From contig NZ_OZ024668.1 in NCBI RefSeq assembly GCF_902497775.2, positions 2,441,826-2,505,825 of the forward strand: a stretch of 64,000 nt of DNA, read 5' to 3'. A program made the position numbers and the translations under genes. The DNA is from Pseudomonas fluorescens (lineage in GTDB: Bacteria > Pseudomonadota > Gammaproteobacteria > Pseudomonadales > Pseudomonadaceae). A model generated the notes under the pieces. It did not search any database and was not told the origin of the DNA. It was given only the letters and a program-made list of their open reading frames with translations. Of this stretch, positions 8,310-16,036 are shown piece by piece. The stretch's first letter is position 1, and each line of letters begins with the position of its first letter.

Positions 8310-8522
8310 TGCTTAAAAAGATTATTTATTGTTGCCACGCTGTTTGCCATGTACCTGCGCGCGTCAGATCTCGCAGGACGAAAGAACTGGAAACCCACTA
8401 TGGGTGACTTCCGCTTAGATGATGAAGGCAACTGGTGGTACCACGCGATTGGCAAAAGCAACAAGTCGGCAAAGATTGCCGTGCGGGATATCTACGTGGA
8501 GTGGTATTTAAAACGTTATCGC
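8310..8522 (+). pseudogene. Phage-type tyrosine integrase fragment
   Basis: Frame around the ATG at 8349 reads FIVATLFAMYLRASDLAG followed by WKPTMGDFRLDDEGNWWYHA and a GKSNKSAKIAV segment. This corresponds to the region before and into the catalytic domain of tyrosine integrases (SDL...PTMGDF...GKGNKxR). The catalytic Arg/His/Tyr segment is absent. After KRYR at about 8522 the sequence switches to a relaxase remnant in another frame. The open frame running on to 8813 is an accidental fusion. Confidence 0.65.
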
Positions 8523-8700
8523 CGCGCTAATCATGCTGGCAAGCGGGCGCTACGCGATGCTCGACGACGGCATGGGGTTCTCACTTGTGCCGTGGCGTCC
8601 GGTGATCGAACAGCGCCTGGGGCAGCAGCTCACTGCGACGATGCGCGGCGGCGGATTATCGTGGGAGATTGGACGATCACGAGGGCCATCAGTCGGCTAG
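8521..8700 (+). pseudogene. C-terminal fragment of a DUF3363/VirD2-type relaxase
   Basis: The frame starting GCC GCG at 8521 ends with TAG at 8700. It reads MLASGRYAMLDDGMGFSLVP, then WRPVIEQRLGQQL and WEIGRSRGPSVG before the stop. This matches the extreme C-terminus of DUF3363 conjugal-transfer relaxases found on integrative conjugative elements. No start codon or relaxase domain is present. It is fused directly to the integrase fragment, a deletion scar of a lost mobile element. Confidence 0.65.
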
Positions 8701-8816
8701 CCCCCTGCTCTGCCGTGGGCGGCAACGAAGCGCGGCCGCTCTCCGGTCATCGAACGCGCATGCTTTGGCGAGAAGCAGGCCGAACGAAGACGCTTTACTG
8801 GATTAATCTGTAGCCA

Positions 8817-9620
8817 TTGAGCGATTGCAACGTGCGAGATTCTGTTTTGGCAAAAAGTGTAGATAGACGCGACTACGAGAACGCAGGCCGCCCCATTGTG
8901 GTCATGGCGAAGGACTATCCGGCCGCCTATGCCGTGTCGCCGCATACCCATCCCTGCGGGCAGCTCATCTACGCGGTTTCCGGCGTCATGGAGATTCGAA
9001 CGGACGCGGGCCTGTGGCTGGTGCCGCCGCAACGCGCCTTGTGGATGCCTGCGGGGATTTCCCATGCCATGCGTACCCGAGGCAGCCCGGTGGCACTGCG
9101 CACGGCGTATGTGCGCCTGGATCGGTGTCCGGCCGATGCGCCCGGGCAACCCGGCGCAGTACAGGTTTCGAGCCTGCTGCGCGAACTCATCCTGCGTGCG
9201 GCCACGATTCCCCTTGACCATGCCGAGGACAGCCGGGAGGGCCGCATCCTGGGCCTGATCCTCGAAGAGATTGCCTGGTCGCCGGAACAAGGGCTGCATT
9301 TGCCCACCGGCCGCGACAAGCGCCTGGCGGCGACCTGCGAAGCCATCCTGGCCAACCCCCAGGACAACCGCACGCTGGACGACTGGGCCAGCCAGCACGG
9401 CGCGACAGCGCGCACCCTGTCGCGCCTGTTCACTGCTGAACTCGGGGTGCCTTTTCAAGTGTGGCGACAGCAGGCGCGCGTGATGGCGGCGCTGCCGCGC
9501 CTGGCCGCGGGCGAACCCGTGACGACCGTGGCACTGGAGATGGGCTACGACACACCGGGCGCGTTCTCGGCCATGTTCAAGCGGCTGCTTGGCGCGTCGC
9601 CCAGCCGCTACTTTCCGTAG
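8817..9620 (+). CDS. AraC-family transcriptional regulator with cupin sensor domain
   Basis: This protein has up to 267 residues. An N-terminal cupin/AraC-binding domain (about 30-115, SPHTHPCGQLIYAVSG) is followed by a C-terminal pair of helix-turn-helix motifs (about 170-265). The second helix-turn-helix contains VALEMGYDTPGAFSAMFKRL and ends ASPSRYF. The start is uncertain: TTG at 8817 gives the longest frame, GTG at 8832 and ATG at 8904 are alternatives, and none has a clear ribosome-binding site. The gene lies 133 bp upstream of an EamA exporter on the same strand. AraC/EamA pairs of this type usually have the regulator control the exporter. Confidence 0.85.
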   Translation: MSDCNVRDSVLAKSVDRRDYENAGRPIVVMAKDYPAAYAVSPHTHPCGQLIYAVSGVMEIRTDAGLWLVPPQRALWMPAGISHAMRTRGSPVALRTAYVRLDRCPADAPGQPGAVQVSSLLRELILRAATIPLDHAEDSREGRILGLILEEIAWSPEQGLHLPTGRDKRLAATCEAILANPQDNRTLDDWASQHGATARTLSRLFTAELGVPFQVWRQQARVMAALPRLAAGEPVTTVALEMGYDTPGAFSAMFKRLLGASPSRYFP

Positions 9621-9753
9621 GTCGGCTGGACGTGCGCTTGTCCTGTTTGACGTAGAAATTGTCTTTCTGCGCGAAGCGCGACGAGTGACGGGAAACCACA
9701 CTGTCGAGTGACACGGCGGCATACCGCCCGCCGCCACGCTCAATAGGAAGTTC

Positions 9754-10692
9754 ATGAACCCGCGTGTAGCGCAACGCCGCTATCTCCTGCTGATACTCAG
9801 TTCCACCTTTCTGCAAGGCTCGTCCTTCGTGGCCAGCAAGGTCGTCCTGACCGAATTGCCGCCGCTGTGGCTGGCGGCGCTCCGTTTTTTCGTGGCGTCC
9901 CTGACGCTGTTGCCCTGGTTGTGGCTACGCCGCCGTGCCCGGATCGCTGCCGGCACGGCGGTTCCGGTCGCCGCCATGCCCTGGCTGCGGCTGACCATCA
10001 TCGGCCTGTTGCAGACGGCGGGTGTCATGGCGTTCCTGACGATGGGCCTGACGCAGACCACCGCCTCCAAGGCGGCGATCCTGATGGCCAGCAATCCGCT
10101 GCTGGTGGCGCTGCTGGCCGGCATCCTGCTCAAGGAGCGGGTACGTCCCCTGGCCTGGTTGGGCCTGCTGCTGGCCTTCGCCGGCGTGGTGGTCTGCATC
10201 GGGGTGCAGTCGGTGATGAGCGGCGCGATCGGCCACGGAGAAGCGCTGGTCATGGCGGGCTCGGCCTGCTGGGCGTTCGCCACGCTGGCCAGCAAGCGCT
10301 TTCGCCTGGCCGTCGATACCTGGACGCTGGCGTTCTGGCAAATGTTCATGGGTGCCCTCGCCCTCGCCCTGCTGGCCGCCTGGCGTGGCGAGTCGTTCGC
10401 CATGCCGGCCCATACGGCGGTCGCGTTCCTGTGGCTGGCCATTCCCGCTTCGACGGGCGCGATGGGATTGTGGTTTGCGGCACTGCACACGGGCGGCGCC
10501 GTCCGCACCAGCGGTTTCCTGTTTCTGTGTCCATTCTTCGCCGCCCTGATCGTCTTCGCCCTCAGTGGCGAAATGCTCTCCACCCACGAAATGCTGGGCG
10601 GCGTGATGATCGCCGCAGGCATTGTCTTGCTGTCCCGGACACCTGCCGCGCGGCCCGCCAGCCGTGTTGCTTCCCTGGAGACCTCTCCATGA
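9754..10692 (+). CDS. EamA-family (DMT superfamily) exporter
   Basis: This 312-residue inner-membrane protein has ten predicted transmembrane segments formed by two EamA repeats (about 10-140 and 155-295). Each repeat contains the usual GSSFVASK- or ACWAFATLASKR-like entry motif. AGGAAG lies just upstream of the ATG. Likely substrates are amino acids or small metabolites, and none can be fixed from sequence. Its stop overlaps the ATG of a hemB fragment (ATGA). The donor of this segment therefore had an EamA-hemB operon, and only the first codons of hemB remain. Confidence 0.87.
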   Translation: MNPRVAQRRYLLLILSSTFLQGSSFVASKVVLTELPPLWLAALRFFVASLTLLPWLWLRRRARIAAGTAVPVAAMPWLRLTIIGLLQTAGVMAFLTMGLTQTTASKAAILMASNPLLVALLAGILLKERVRPLAWLGLLLAFAGVVVCIGVQSVMSGAIGHGEALVMAGSACWAFATLASKRFRLAVDTWTLAFWQMFMGALALALLAAWRGESFAMPAHTAVAFLWLAIPASTGAMGLWFAALHTGGAVRTSGFLFLCPFFAALIVFALSGEMLSTHEMLGGVMIAAGIVLLSRTPAARPASRVASLETSP

Positions 10693-10808
10693 CATCCCCT
10701 CTATCTCTTCCCTCCATGCGGCTGCGGCGAACTCCTTTGCTGCGCGACATGGTGCGCGAAACGCGGCTGGGCGCCGACGACCTGATTTATCCCGTCTTCG
10801 TGGAAGTC
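10689..10808 (+). pseudogene. 5' remnant of hemB (delta-aminolevulinate dehydratase)
   Basis: From the ATG at 10689 the product reads MRLRRTPLLRDMVRETRLGA from its second Met, then DDLIYPVFVEV. This is the characteristic N-terminus of HemB. After about 39 codons homology stops and the frame runs into the antisense of the neighbouring oxidoreductase gene. None of the zinc-binding or lysine active-site regions is present. The real chromosomal hemB must lie elsewhere. Confidence 0.75.
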
Positions 10809-10814
10809 AGAACG

Positions 10815-11816
10815 TTACTCGATATCGATGACGACCTTACCCACGGCCTTACCAGAACCCTGCAAAACCTGTGCAGCTTGGGCTTGCGCTAGCCCAAAAC
10901 GGTGAGGATCCATCAGCGGTTTGAGCTTGCCTGCTTCTGCGAGCCGCGTCGCATGACGCAGGAGTTGACCGTGATGTGCACGCCCTTCCCCGCTGAGCAT
11001 TGGCAAAAGGACGAATATGCCTGACAGAGTCACGCAGCGCAGTGAGCCAGGGGCCAGATTGTGGGAGGCGAAAGCAAAACAACTGGCGACATGGCCATAG
11101 GGTTTGGTAGCAACAAGGGAGTCGTCCAGGCTCTGCCCGCCAACGGTGTCATAAACGATGTCGAACCCTTTGCCTTCGGTGAAATCCGCAACGTATTCGT
11201 CGACAGTTTTGGCGTTGTAATCAATAGGCGTAGCGCCAAAAGATGCCACGATTTCTTGCTTGCCAGCGGACGCTGTCGCGTACACGTCAGCGCCGTGTGC
11301 TACCGCAATCTGGATTGCTACATGGCCGACTCCGCCAGCGCCGCCTTGCACCAACACACGCTGGCCGGCTTGGACACCGGCGCGATCTACCATGCCTTCC
11401 CAGGCGGTCAAAAATACCAGCGGAATTGCCGCGGCTTCGCGCATCGTGAGATTCTTCGGTTTCAACGCCAGAAGTGCTGCGTCGACCGCAGCATATTCGG
11501 CCAGCGAGCCCTGCAGCCCCCGAACGCCTCCGGTTAGCCCGTAAACCTCATCCCCCACGTTGAAGGCCGTCACCTCAGGCCCAATCTCTACCACTACGCC
11601 TGCAAGGTCGGTACCAAGAATCGCGGGCAGCTCCGGCATGGCATACGGTGCAAGTCCCTGACGAATCATATTGTCGATTGGGTTAACACCGCTGGCTACA
11701 ATCCGCACGAGTACCTCGCCCGCCCGTGGAGAGGGACGTTCTACAGTTTTCTCCACCAATGCCCCGGTAGCGTAGTCGTCTAGCACCAAGGCTCGCATTG
11801 TGGACTGGCTGCTCAT
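10815..11816 (-). CDS. Zinc-type alcohol dehydrogenase-like / quinone oxidoreductase (MDR family)
   Basis: This 333-residue soluble NADPH-dependent oxidoreductase has an N-terminal GroES-like domain (about 25-120, with GVNPIDNMIRQG and LGTDLAGVVVEIG). A Rossmann domain follows with VLVQGGAGGVGHVAIQIA, the nucleotide-binding loop. The catalytic-zinc cysteines of true alcohol dehydrogenases are missing, so it belongs with the quinone-reductase/enoyl-reductase branch. It is divergent from an HxlR-type repressor, a common pairing for genes induced by quinones, aldehydes or electrophiles. Its 3' end abuts the hemB scar. Confidence 0.88.
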   Translation of the reverse strand: MSSQSTMRALVLDDYATGALVEKTVERPSPRAGEVLVRIVASGVNPIDNMIRQGLAPYAMPELPAILGTDLAGVVVEIGPEVTAFNVGDEVYGLTGGVRGLQGSLAEYAAVDAALLALKPKNLTMREAAAIPLVFLTAWEGMVDRAGVQAGQRVLVQGGAGGVGHVAIQIAVAHGADVYATASAGKQEIVASFGATPIDYNAKTVDEYVADFTEGKGFDIVYDTVGGQSLDDSLVATKPYGHVASCFAFASHNLAPGSLRCVTLSGIFVLLPMLSGEGRAHHGQLLRHATRLAEAGKLKPLMDPHRFGLAQAQAAQVLQGSGKAVGKVVIDIE

Positions 11817-11925
11817 TCTGGTCTCCGTTGAGGTTATTTACAGTGTGCAATCTAGGGATTAGGGTGAGCTTGAGCCTTTAGGTATCATCTGTCGATTAGG
11901 CACTTTTTTGAAACGTAGGCACCCA

Positions 11926-12336
11926 ATGGTAACCATGACTAAACCAACTGTTCGCAATCCAGGAAATCCCCTGTTGGTCTGTGAGCAATGCCCACCTCGC
12001 AGAATTCACGCTCTCTTGGCCCCCAAATGGTCGTCCATGGTGATTTATGTGCTGAGTTTCGGCTCGATGCGAACAGGCCAGCTTCAGCGTTCGATGCCGG
12101 GAATTTCAAAGAAGATGCTTACCCAGACGCTGCGCGAGCTGGAGAGTGATGGTTTGCTCGAGCGCAAGGTGCACCAGGTGGTGCCACCCATGGTCGAGTA
12201 TTCACTCACTGAGGTGGGGCACAGATTTGTAGAGCCGCTGATGGCGCTCTATGAGTGGGCGGAAGATAACGCGGATCTTCTGGATGAGATTGAGACAAAT
12301 CGGGCGGCTGCGGGCGGTAATTTAGAGGCCAGTTAA
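11926..12336 (+). CDS. HxlR-family transcriptional regulator
   Basis: This winged-helix protein has about 136 residues. It carries the HxlR signature: an N-terminal Cys in CEQCPPRRIHALLAPKWS, then MRTGQLQRSMPGISKKMLTQ and TLRELESDGLLERK, and a wing ending in YSLTEVGHRF. ATG 11926, with GTAGG 6 bp upstream, is preferred over an upstream TTG. It is divergent from the oxidoreductase at 10815-11816 across about 110 bp. It probably represses that gene, possibly with Cys redox sensing as in QorR/HypR-type members. Confidence 0.87.
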   Translation: MVTMTKPTVRNPGNPLLVCEQCPPRRIHALLAPKWSSMVIYVLSFGSMRTGQLQRSMPGISKKMLTQTLRELESDGLLERKVHQVVPPMVEYSLTEVGHRFVEPLMALYEWAEDNADLLDEIETNRAAAGGNLEAS

Positions 12337-12351
12337 AGCCACACAACCTCA

Positions 12352-12543
12352 CTATTGATGTGGCCATTGCCAGTTGTACCTGTGCATCAGAAATCGGCCA
12401 ATATTCTGCTGTGCCAACGAAGCGCTCATATCGACAGGCGCGCTCGCCAACCGCATCGTCCCCCTTCCCCACCTACCGTTTAGCGCATCGAGCACGCCCA
12501 TCAGTTTTTCACTCGCCACTGGCTGAGCAACTGCGAAAAGGTC
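12352..12543 (-). pseudogene. 3' remnant of a umuC-type DNA polymerase V gene
   Basis: The minus-strand frame reads DLFAVAQPVASEKLMGVLDA, then LNGRWGRGTMRLASAPVD. This is the C-terminal signature of UmuC (INxxWGRGTLRxASVP). The remainder (SASLAQQNIGRFLMHRYNWQ) is degenerate where intact proteins read MxREMMSQxYTTRxDQLW. All polymerase domains are absent. It fills the gap between the HxlR gene and the chitinase. Confidence 0.62.
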
Positions 12544-12592
12544 ACCCGTGATTTCGTTCGCCTGGCTAAGGTCGGGATATCCGCAAGCATTG

Positions 12593-12618
12593 AAAGCCCG
12601 GCATTCAAGCCGGGCTTT
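12593..12618 (-). terminator. Intrinsic terminator downstream of the chitinase gene
   Basis: Perfect 10-bp stem AAAGCCCGGC / GCCGGGCTTT with a 6-nt loop. It lies 11 bp beyond the chitinase stop codon. Symmetric A/T ends allow it to work in either direction, though the T-tract is short. Confidence 0.75.
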
Positions 12619-12628
12619 GCATAGCACT

Positions 12629-14095
12629 CTAAGCGCGCCGTTTGATTGCGACCTTCGACCAAAGGGTAAAGGCGACGGGTGGTGTCCAGCCTGAGTTTGA
12701 AGTGTGCTCTTGCAGGCACACGTAATTATTGCCTTCGAACGTCACGCCATCCTCCTTGCGATACAGATGGTTCAACTGCCATTCGGGGAACTCTGGATCC
12801 GTGATGTCTCCAGCCGTTCGAACGCTCAGGATCTTGCTCGGAAGCGACTCATTTCCCTGGGAGTCTGTTGCCGTAACAAAATAGCTGTACTGAGTGCTCG
12901 GCGTCAGGCCTGTGTCCTTCAGCGTTAAAGCTGCCGCCTGGCCTATCGCAGCCCCATTTCGGTATAGCGTGTAGGTCTCGATCGGACGAGGGCCGCTTGA
13001 AGCTCCCCAACTCAAGGTCATACTCGTGTCGGTTACGTCGCTGGCGAACAGATTCGCGGGAGCCGTTGGCCGGTCACCAGGCTCCGCCTCGCCGTGAATT
13101 AACGGTGCGTAACGATCATAGAACTCCCAGTTGTAGGGAACATTGTTCTTGGTAATGCCATCGTCCCAGTTGATAGACCAGGTCATCAACCCTTTGATGG
13201 AATGGCCGGCAGTATCGAGACGCTTGAATGCATTTACAACTGCAGCAGGATCAATCACATAGCCAGTGGCCGCAGCGTCATTATTGGCCGGTAAGCCAAT
13301 GACAAATTTATCTGCGGGGATGGCGATGTAGTCCCGAGTGCCCGTCACCAGGCTTTCGGTCAGGTAGTAGAGGAAATCCTCTTTCATCTCATCATTGTTT
13401 TGTGCGATCCAGGCACCTTGACCACCGTTGGCCTCCTGAACCCAGATCCCATCGCCACCTTGGTTGTAGTATTGAGGCGCGATGAAGTCATAGTACCCCT
13501 CAAGGGCGTGAATGTAGGCAACGTACTTGCCGCCAACTCTGAGGTAGGGAAACTCGGGTGCCATGCTGATGATGAAATGTTTCCCTTCGTCCTTGTAGTG
13601 ATCCTTCACCAGTTTCAAGGCCGCCGGCAGCACCGTCTTGTTGTCAGCAAAATCAATGGCGCTTTGCTCCAGGTCGATATCCAACCCATCAAAACCGTAG
13701 ACTTCAACCAAGCGAATGATTTCATTCGCCAGTGGCTGCTCATCCCCCTTGTGCAACTCAATATGGGCGTCGGCGCCGCCCAATGAGATCAACACAGCCC
13801 GTCCCTGGCTGTTCAGCACGCCAACCTGACGGCGAAACTCATCGTCGGAGAGGTTGTAAGGTTTGAAGGTAGGAATACCTTGGCCTTTCATGAACGCTAC
13901 AGCAACAACGTTGTAGTCCTTGGGTACATCCACCACATCCAGATTGGCAAACTGCCCACCTTGATAGCCATCACTATGGCCGGCTGGCCAGTTATGCCAG
14001 AAACCCATCAGGATTTTTTTATTGGCAATACTCGGCATCAAGGATGCTGAATCACTTACTTTGGACTTCAGCGATGAAAAGTCAATATCAGTCAT
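12629..14095 (-). CDS. GH18 chitinase with FN3 and C-terminal chitin-binding module
   Basis: This 488-residue protein hydrolyses beta-1,4-linked N-acetylglucosamine polymers. The GH18 TIM barrel spans about 25-335. It has the SLGGAD strand and the catalytic motif DGLDIDLE at 136-143, with Glu143 as proton donor. A fibronectin type III domain follows (about 345-430). The C-terminus is a CBM5/12-like module (about 438-485, with WQLNHLYRKEDGV and the aromatic Trp/Tyr pattern ending FTLWSKV). No N-terminal signal peptide is present, although the substrate is extracellular. Bacterial chitinases of this layout are released by holin/spanin-like or other non-Sec routes. None is encoded beside this gene. 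Confidence 0.92.
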   Translation of the reverse strand: MTDIDFSSLKSKVSDSASLMPSIANKKILMGFWHNWPAGHSDGYQGGQFANLDVVDVPKDYNVVAVAFMKGQGIPTFKPYNLSDDEFRRQVGVLNSQGRAVLISLGGADAHIELHKGDEQPLANEIIRLVEVYGFDGLDIDLEQSAIDFADNKTVLPAALKLVKDHYKDEGKHFIISMAPEFPYLRVGGKYVAYIHALEGYYDFIAPQYYNQGGDGIWVQEANGGQGAWIAQNNDEMKEDFLYYLTESLVTGTRDYIAIPADKFVIGLPANNDAAATGYVIDPAAVVNAFKRLDTAGHSIKGLMTWSINWDDGITKNNVPYNWEFYDRYAPLIHGEAEPGDRPTAPANLFASDVTDTSMTLSWGASSGPRPIETYTLYRNGAAIGQAAALTLKDTGLTPSTQYSYFVTATDSQGNESLPSKILSVRTAGDITDPEFPEWQLNHLYRKEDGVTFEGNNYVCLQEHTSNSGWTPPVAFTLWSKVAIKRRA

Positions 14096-14204
14096 AGTTC
14101 TATTCCTTCAGAACTGTCTATAGATTGGTTCATTCCTTTGATCAATTGATCTCTCCCCTAGAGGAGAACTTTCAGGCTAGCGCAAGGATTTGGATTGTCC
14201 ACCC

Positions 14205-14223
14205 TAAAAAAGGGGCTCGCCCT
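14205..14223 (-). terminator. Weak terminator after the CAP-domain gene
   Basis: On the minus strand AGGG / CCCT with a 5-nt loop is followed by a T-run, starting 4 bp past the stop codon. The stem is short. Confidence 0.4.
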
Positions 14224-14226
14224 CCC

Positions 14227-15087
14227 TCAAGGCGCGCCGAACAGCATGGTCCAATACACGCCCTCATCACTACGCGAGTTCACGGCATAGGCCGCGCCCA
14301 CTTGGGTAAACATCGGGTTCATCAGATTGGCGCAATGCCCGGGGCTGGCTAGCCAGCCTGCCATCGCCTTACTTGGTGAGCCCTGTCCAGCGGCGATATT
14401 CTCGCCGATCTGACGGCCTCGGTAGCCGGCATCCCGCGCCCGGTCTGCCGGCAAGTCACCGTCGGGGGCACGATGGGCGAAGTAATTGTCGTTGGCCATC
14501 GCCCGGCTGTGTCTTTGCGCCGCCGTCCCCAAGGTGGTATTCCAGGTCAACGGACGTGCCGCGGCGAAGCGCTGGCGACCACACAGGCGCGGCTTCGCCC
14601 GTGCGGCGTTGACCTGTGCCAGCAACGCTTTGCTCGCAGATCGCCCATCGCCGAGCTGGGCATCGAGCAAGGGGCGCGCCAGCACCACCCGCCACTCGTT
14701 GCGGGCGCGACTGACGCCGATATCGGCAAATTGGCTATCGAGCAGGGCTGCGCAGTAGTCGCTCTGGAGCATGTCAAAGGCCTCCTCGGCATCTTGCACG
14801 CCGACCAGACGGATGCTCCGCACCGTCACCGCCTGGTAGCCGGCGGCTTTCAACCTTTCCCGCAAACCGCCGCCATAACCGATCGGTAATGCCAGGTTCG
14901 ACTTCAACGCCAGCGGCGTCGAGACCCGAACCACGCGCCTCTCGCAGCGCTGGGGCTGGGCGCGGTAGTCGTTGATGGCCTCCACCAGTTGCCTTTCCCC
15001 GTTGGCATGGGCGGGGCTGGCGAGCAAGGGGAACAACGCAATGAGGCAGAGCGAGACAAAGCGGGAGCAGCGGACGGCTTGGCGCAT
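14227..15087 (-). CDS. Secreted CAP-domain (SCP/PR1-like) protein
   Basis: This 286-residue protein starts at the ATG at 15087, which begins a clear Sec signal peptide (SLCLIALFPLLASPAHA). The longer frame upstream has no such signal. The N-terminal half (about 30-150) is a variable Cys-containing region. The C-terminal half is a bacterial CAP/YkwD domain with NAARAKPRLCGRQRF, HSRAMANDNYFAHRAPDG, GENIAAGQGSP and WLASPGHCANLMNPMFTQVG. The conserved His/Glu residues of the CAP cavity are present. Members of this family are periplasmic or secreted proteins of poorly defined function. Confidence 0.85.
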   Translation of the reverse strand: MRQAVRCSRFVSLCLIALFPLLASPAHANGERQLVEAINDYRAQPQRCERRVVRVSTPLALKSNLALPIGYGGGLRERLKAAGYQAVTVRSIRLVGVQDAEEAFDMLQSDYCAALLDSQFADIGVSRARNEWRVVLARPLLDAQLGDGRSASKALLAQVNAARAKPRLCGRQRFAAARPLTWNTTLGTAAQRHSRAMANDNYFAHRAPDGDLPADRARDAGYRGRQIGENIAAGQGSPSKAMAGWLASPGHCANLMNPMFTQVGAAYAVNSRSDEGVYWTMLFGAP

Positions 15088-15250
15088 GGGGTGAACAGCT
15101 CTGATGGGATGACGGCGGTAATGCCGAAAAAAGGCTCGGCTAAGACTGCGATCCTCAACACAAGGTTCACGAGCAAAGGGTACAAATTTATTGTTGGAGC
15201 AATGCGTCCATTCCAGGCTAATGAGGGCCGCTGCGTTCGTCGTACGCCGT

Positions 15251-15550
15251 TTTCTTCCCGACCTATTGAAGCATATTCGCTTCGGCTTCGGCCCGGCTGG
15301 CAAGGGCGTGGGGGCCAGTCTGGACTGGTTGCAATTGAATCTACCTCGTCGGAAACCGGAAGATGATGCTCCGCAGGAGATTATGGCCAAGGCTTGGCAG
15401 CAGCACATCACCAGAGAAGATGGCACCCTCGACATGGGCGCCTATGTATTCTGTACGCTTGATGCACTGCGCACCGCCCTACGTCGCCGCGATGTCTTTG
15501 CTTCACCCAGTTGGCGCTATGCCGACCCGCGTATAGGCCTGCTCGATGGT
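15251..15550 (+). pseudogene. Internal fragment of a Tn3-family transposase
   Basis: The plus-strand frame reads FLPDLLKHIRFGFGPAGKGV, later RRKPEDDAPQEIMAKAW, and GAYVFCTLDALRTALRRRDV with PSWRYADPRIGLLDG. This is a characteristic middle portion of Tn3-family TnpA. Both ends are missing: the N-terminal DNA-binding region, the DDE core and the terminal repeats are absent. Homology ends at about 15550 where the DNA leads into the 3' end of the immunity-like gene. Confidence 0.8.
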
Positions 15551-15643
15551 GCTGGCTTGAAGCCCAACGGAACGGAAATCTACGCTAAGGTCCGTCGTCC
15601 CGTTCCGAGGGCTGTTTTCAATTTGGAGCAGTCGTCCATCAAG

Positions 15644-16036
15644 TTACTTAAACTTGATCAGCACGGCTACAACTACCATCCAAGCGAAGGAGATGACCAT
15701 CATCGTCACATCAATGATCAGAAGACGTTTCAGATATGGAGGGAAGTTTTCAAGATCGCCTGGATCCAGCTCACCGATGTGAAGTGATGACCTTGGCATC
15801 GTGATCATCTGTGCGATTTTTGCTATCTCCAAGAGGGACCAAATCAAACCCCGCTTCCCCAGGCTCGTGCCCCAAAGATAAATATAACGGCTGTTCTTCA
15901 AGGCCTCCTTAATGGCGTCCAGGTGACGGCGACTCAGGTACAGACTGTATGCAAGACCCGCAGCTGCGAGCAGACCAGGACCACCGGCAACAATCCAAAA
16001 AGCCAACCAGGACTTCCAGAACGCCTCCATTGTCAT
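15644..16036 (-). CDS. Membrane protein, candidate immunity protein for the PAAR effector
   Basis: This 130-residue protein has two clear transmembrane segments. One is at about 9-31 (WLAFWIVAGGPGLLAAAGLA) and one at the C-terminus at about 107-127 (IDVTMMVISFAWMVVVAVLI). A more hydrophobic stretch lies in between. Its ATG overlaps the stop of the PAAR gene (ATGA). I recognise no named family. Immediate downstream overlap with a toxin-like PAAR protein and a membrane location fit an immunity protein that protects the inner membrane against a pore-forming toxin. Confidence 0.7.
   Translation of the reverse strand: MTMEAFWKSWLAFWIVAGGPGLLAAAGLAYSLYLSRRHLDAIKEALKNSRYIYLWGTSLGKRGLIWSLLEIAKIAQMITMPRSSLHIGELDPGDLENFPPYLKRLLIIDVTMMVISFAWMVVVAVLIKFK

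Noticed and set aside
8523..8813. Continuation of the integrase-fragment frame to 8813
   Set aside because: After KRYR the translation has no integrase likeness, while another frame matches a relaxase C-terminus. The long frame is accidental.
10809..10892. Extension of the hemB fragment into a longer ORF
   Set aside because: The added residues are the reverse complement of the oxidoreductase gene end, not HemB.
15088..15435. N-terminal extension of the CAP-domain protein
   Set aside because: The internal ATG at 15087 starts a proper signal peptide. The extension lies antisense to the Tn3 remnant and looks non-coding.
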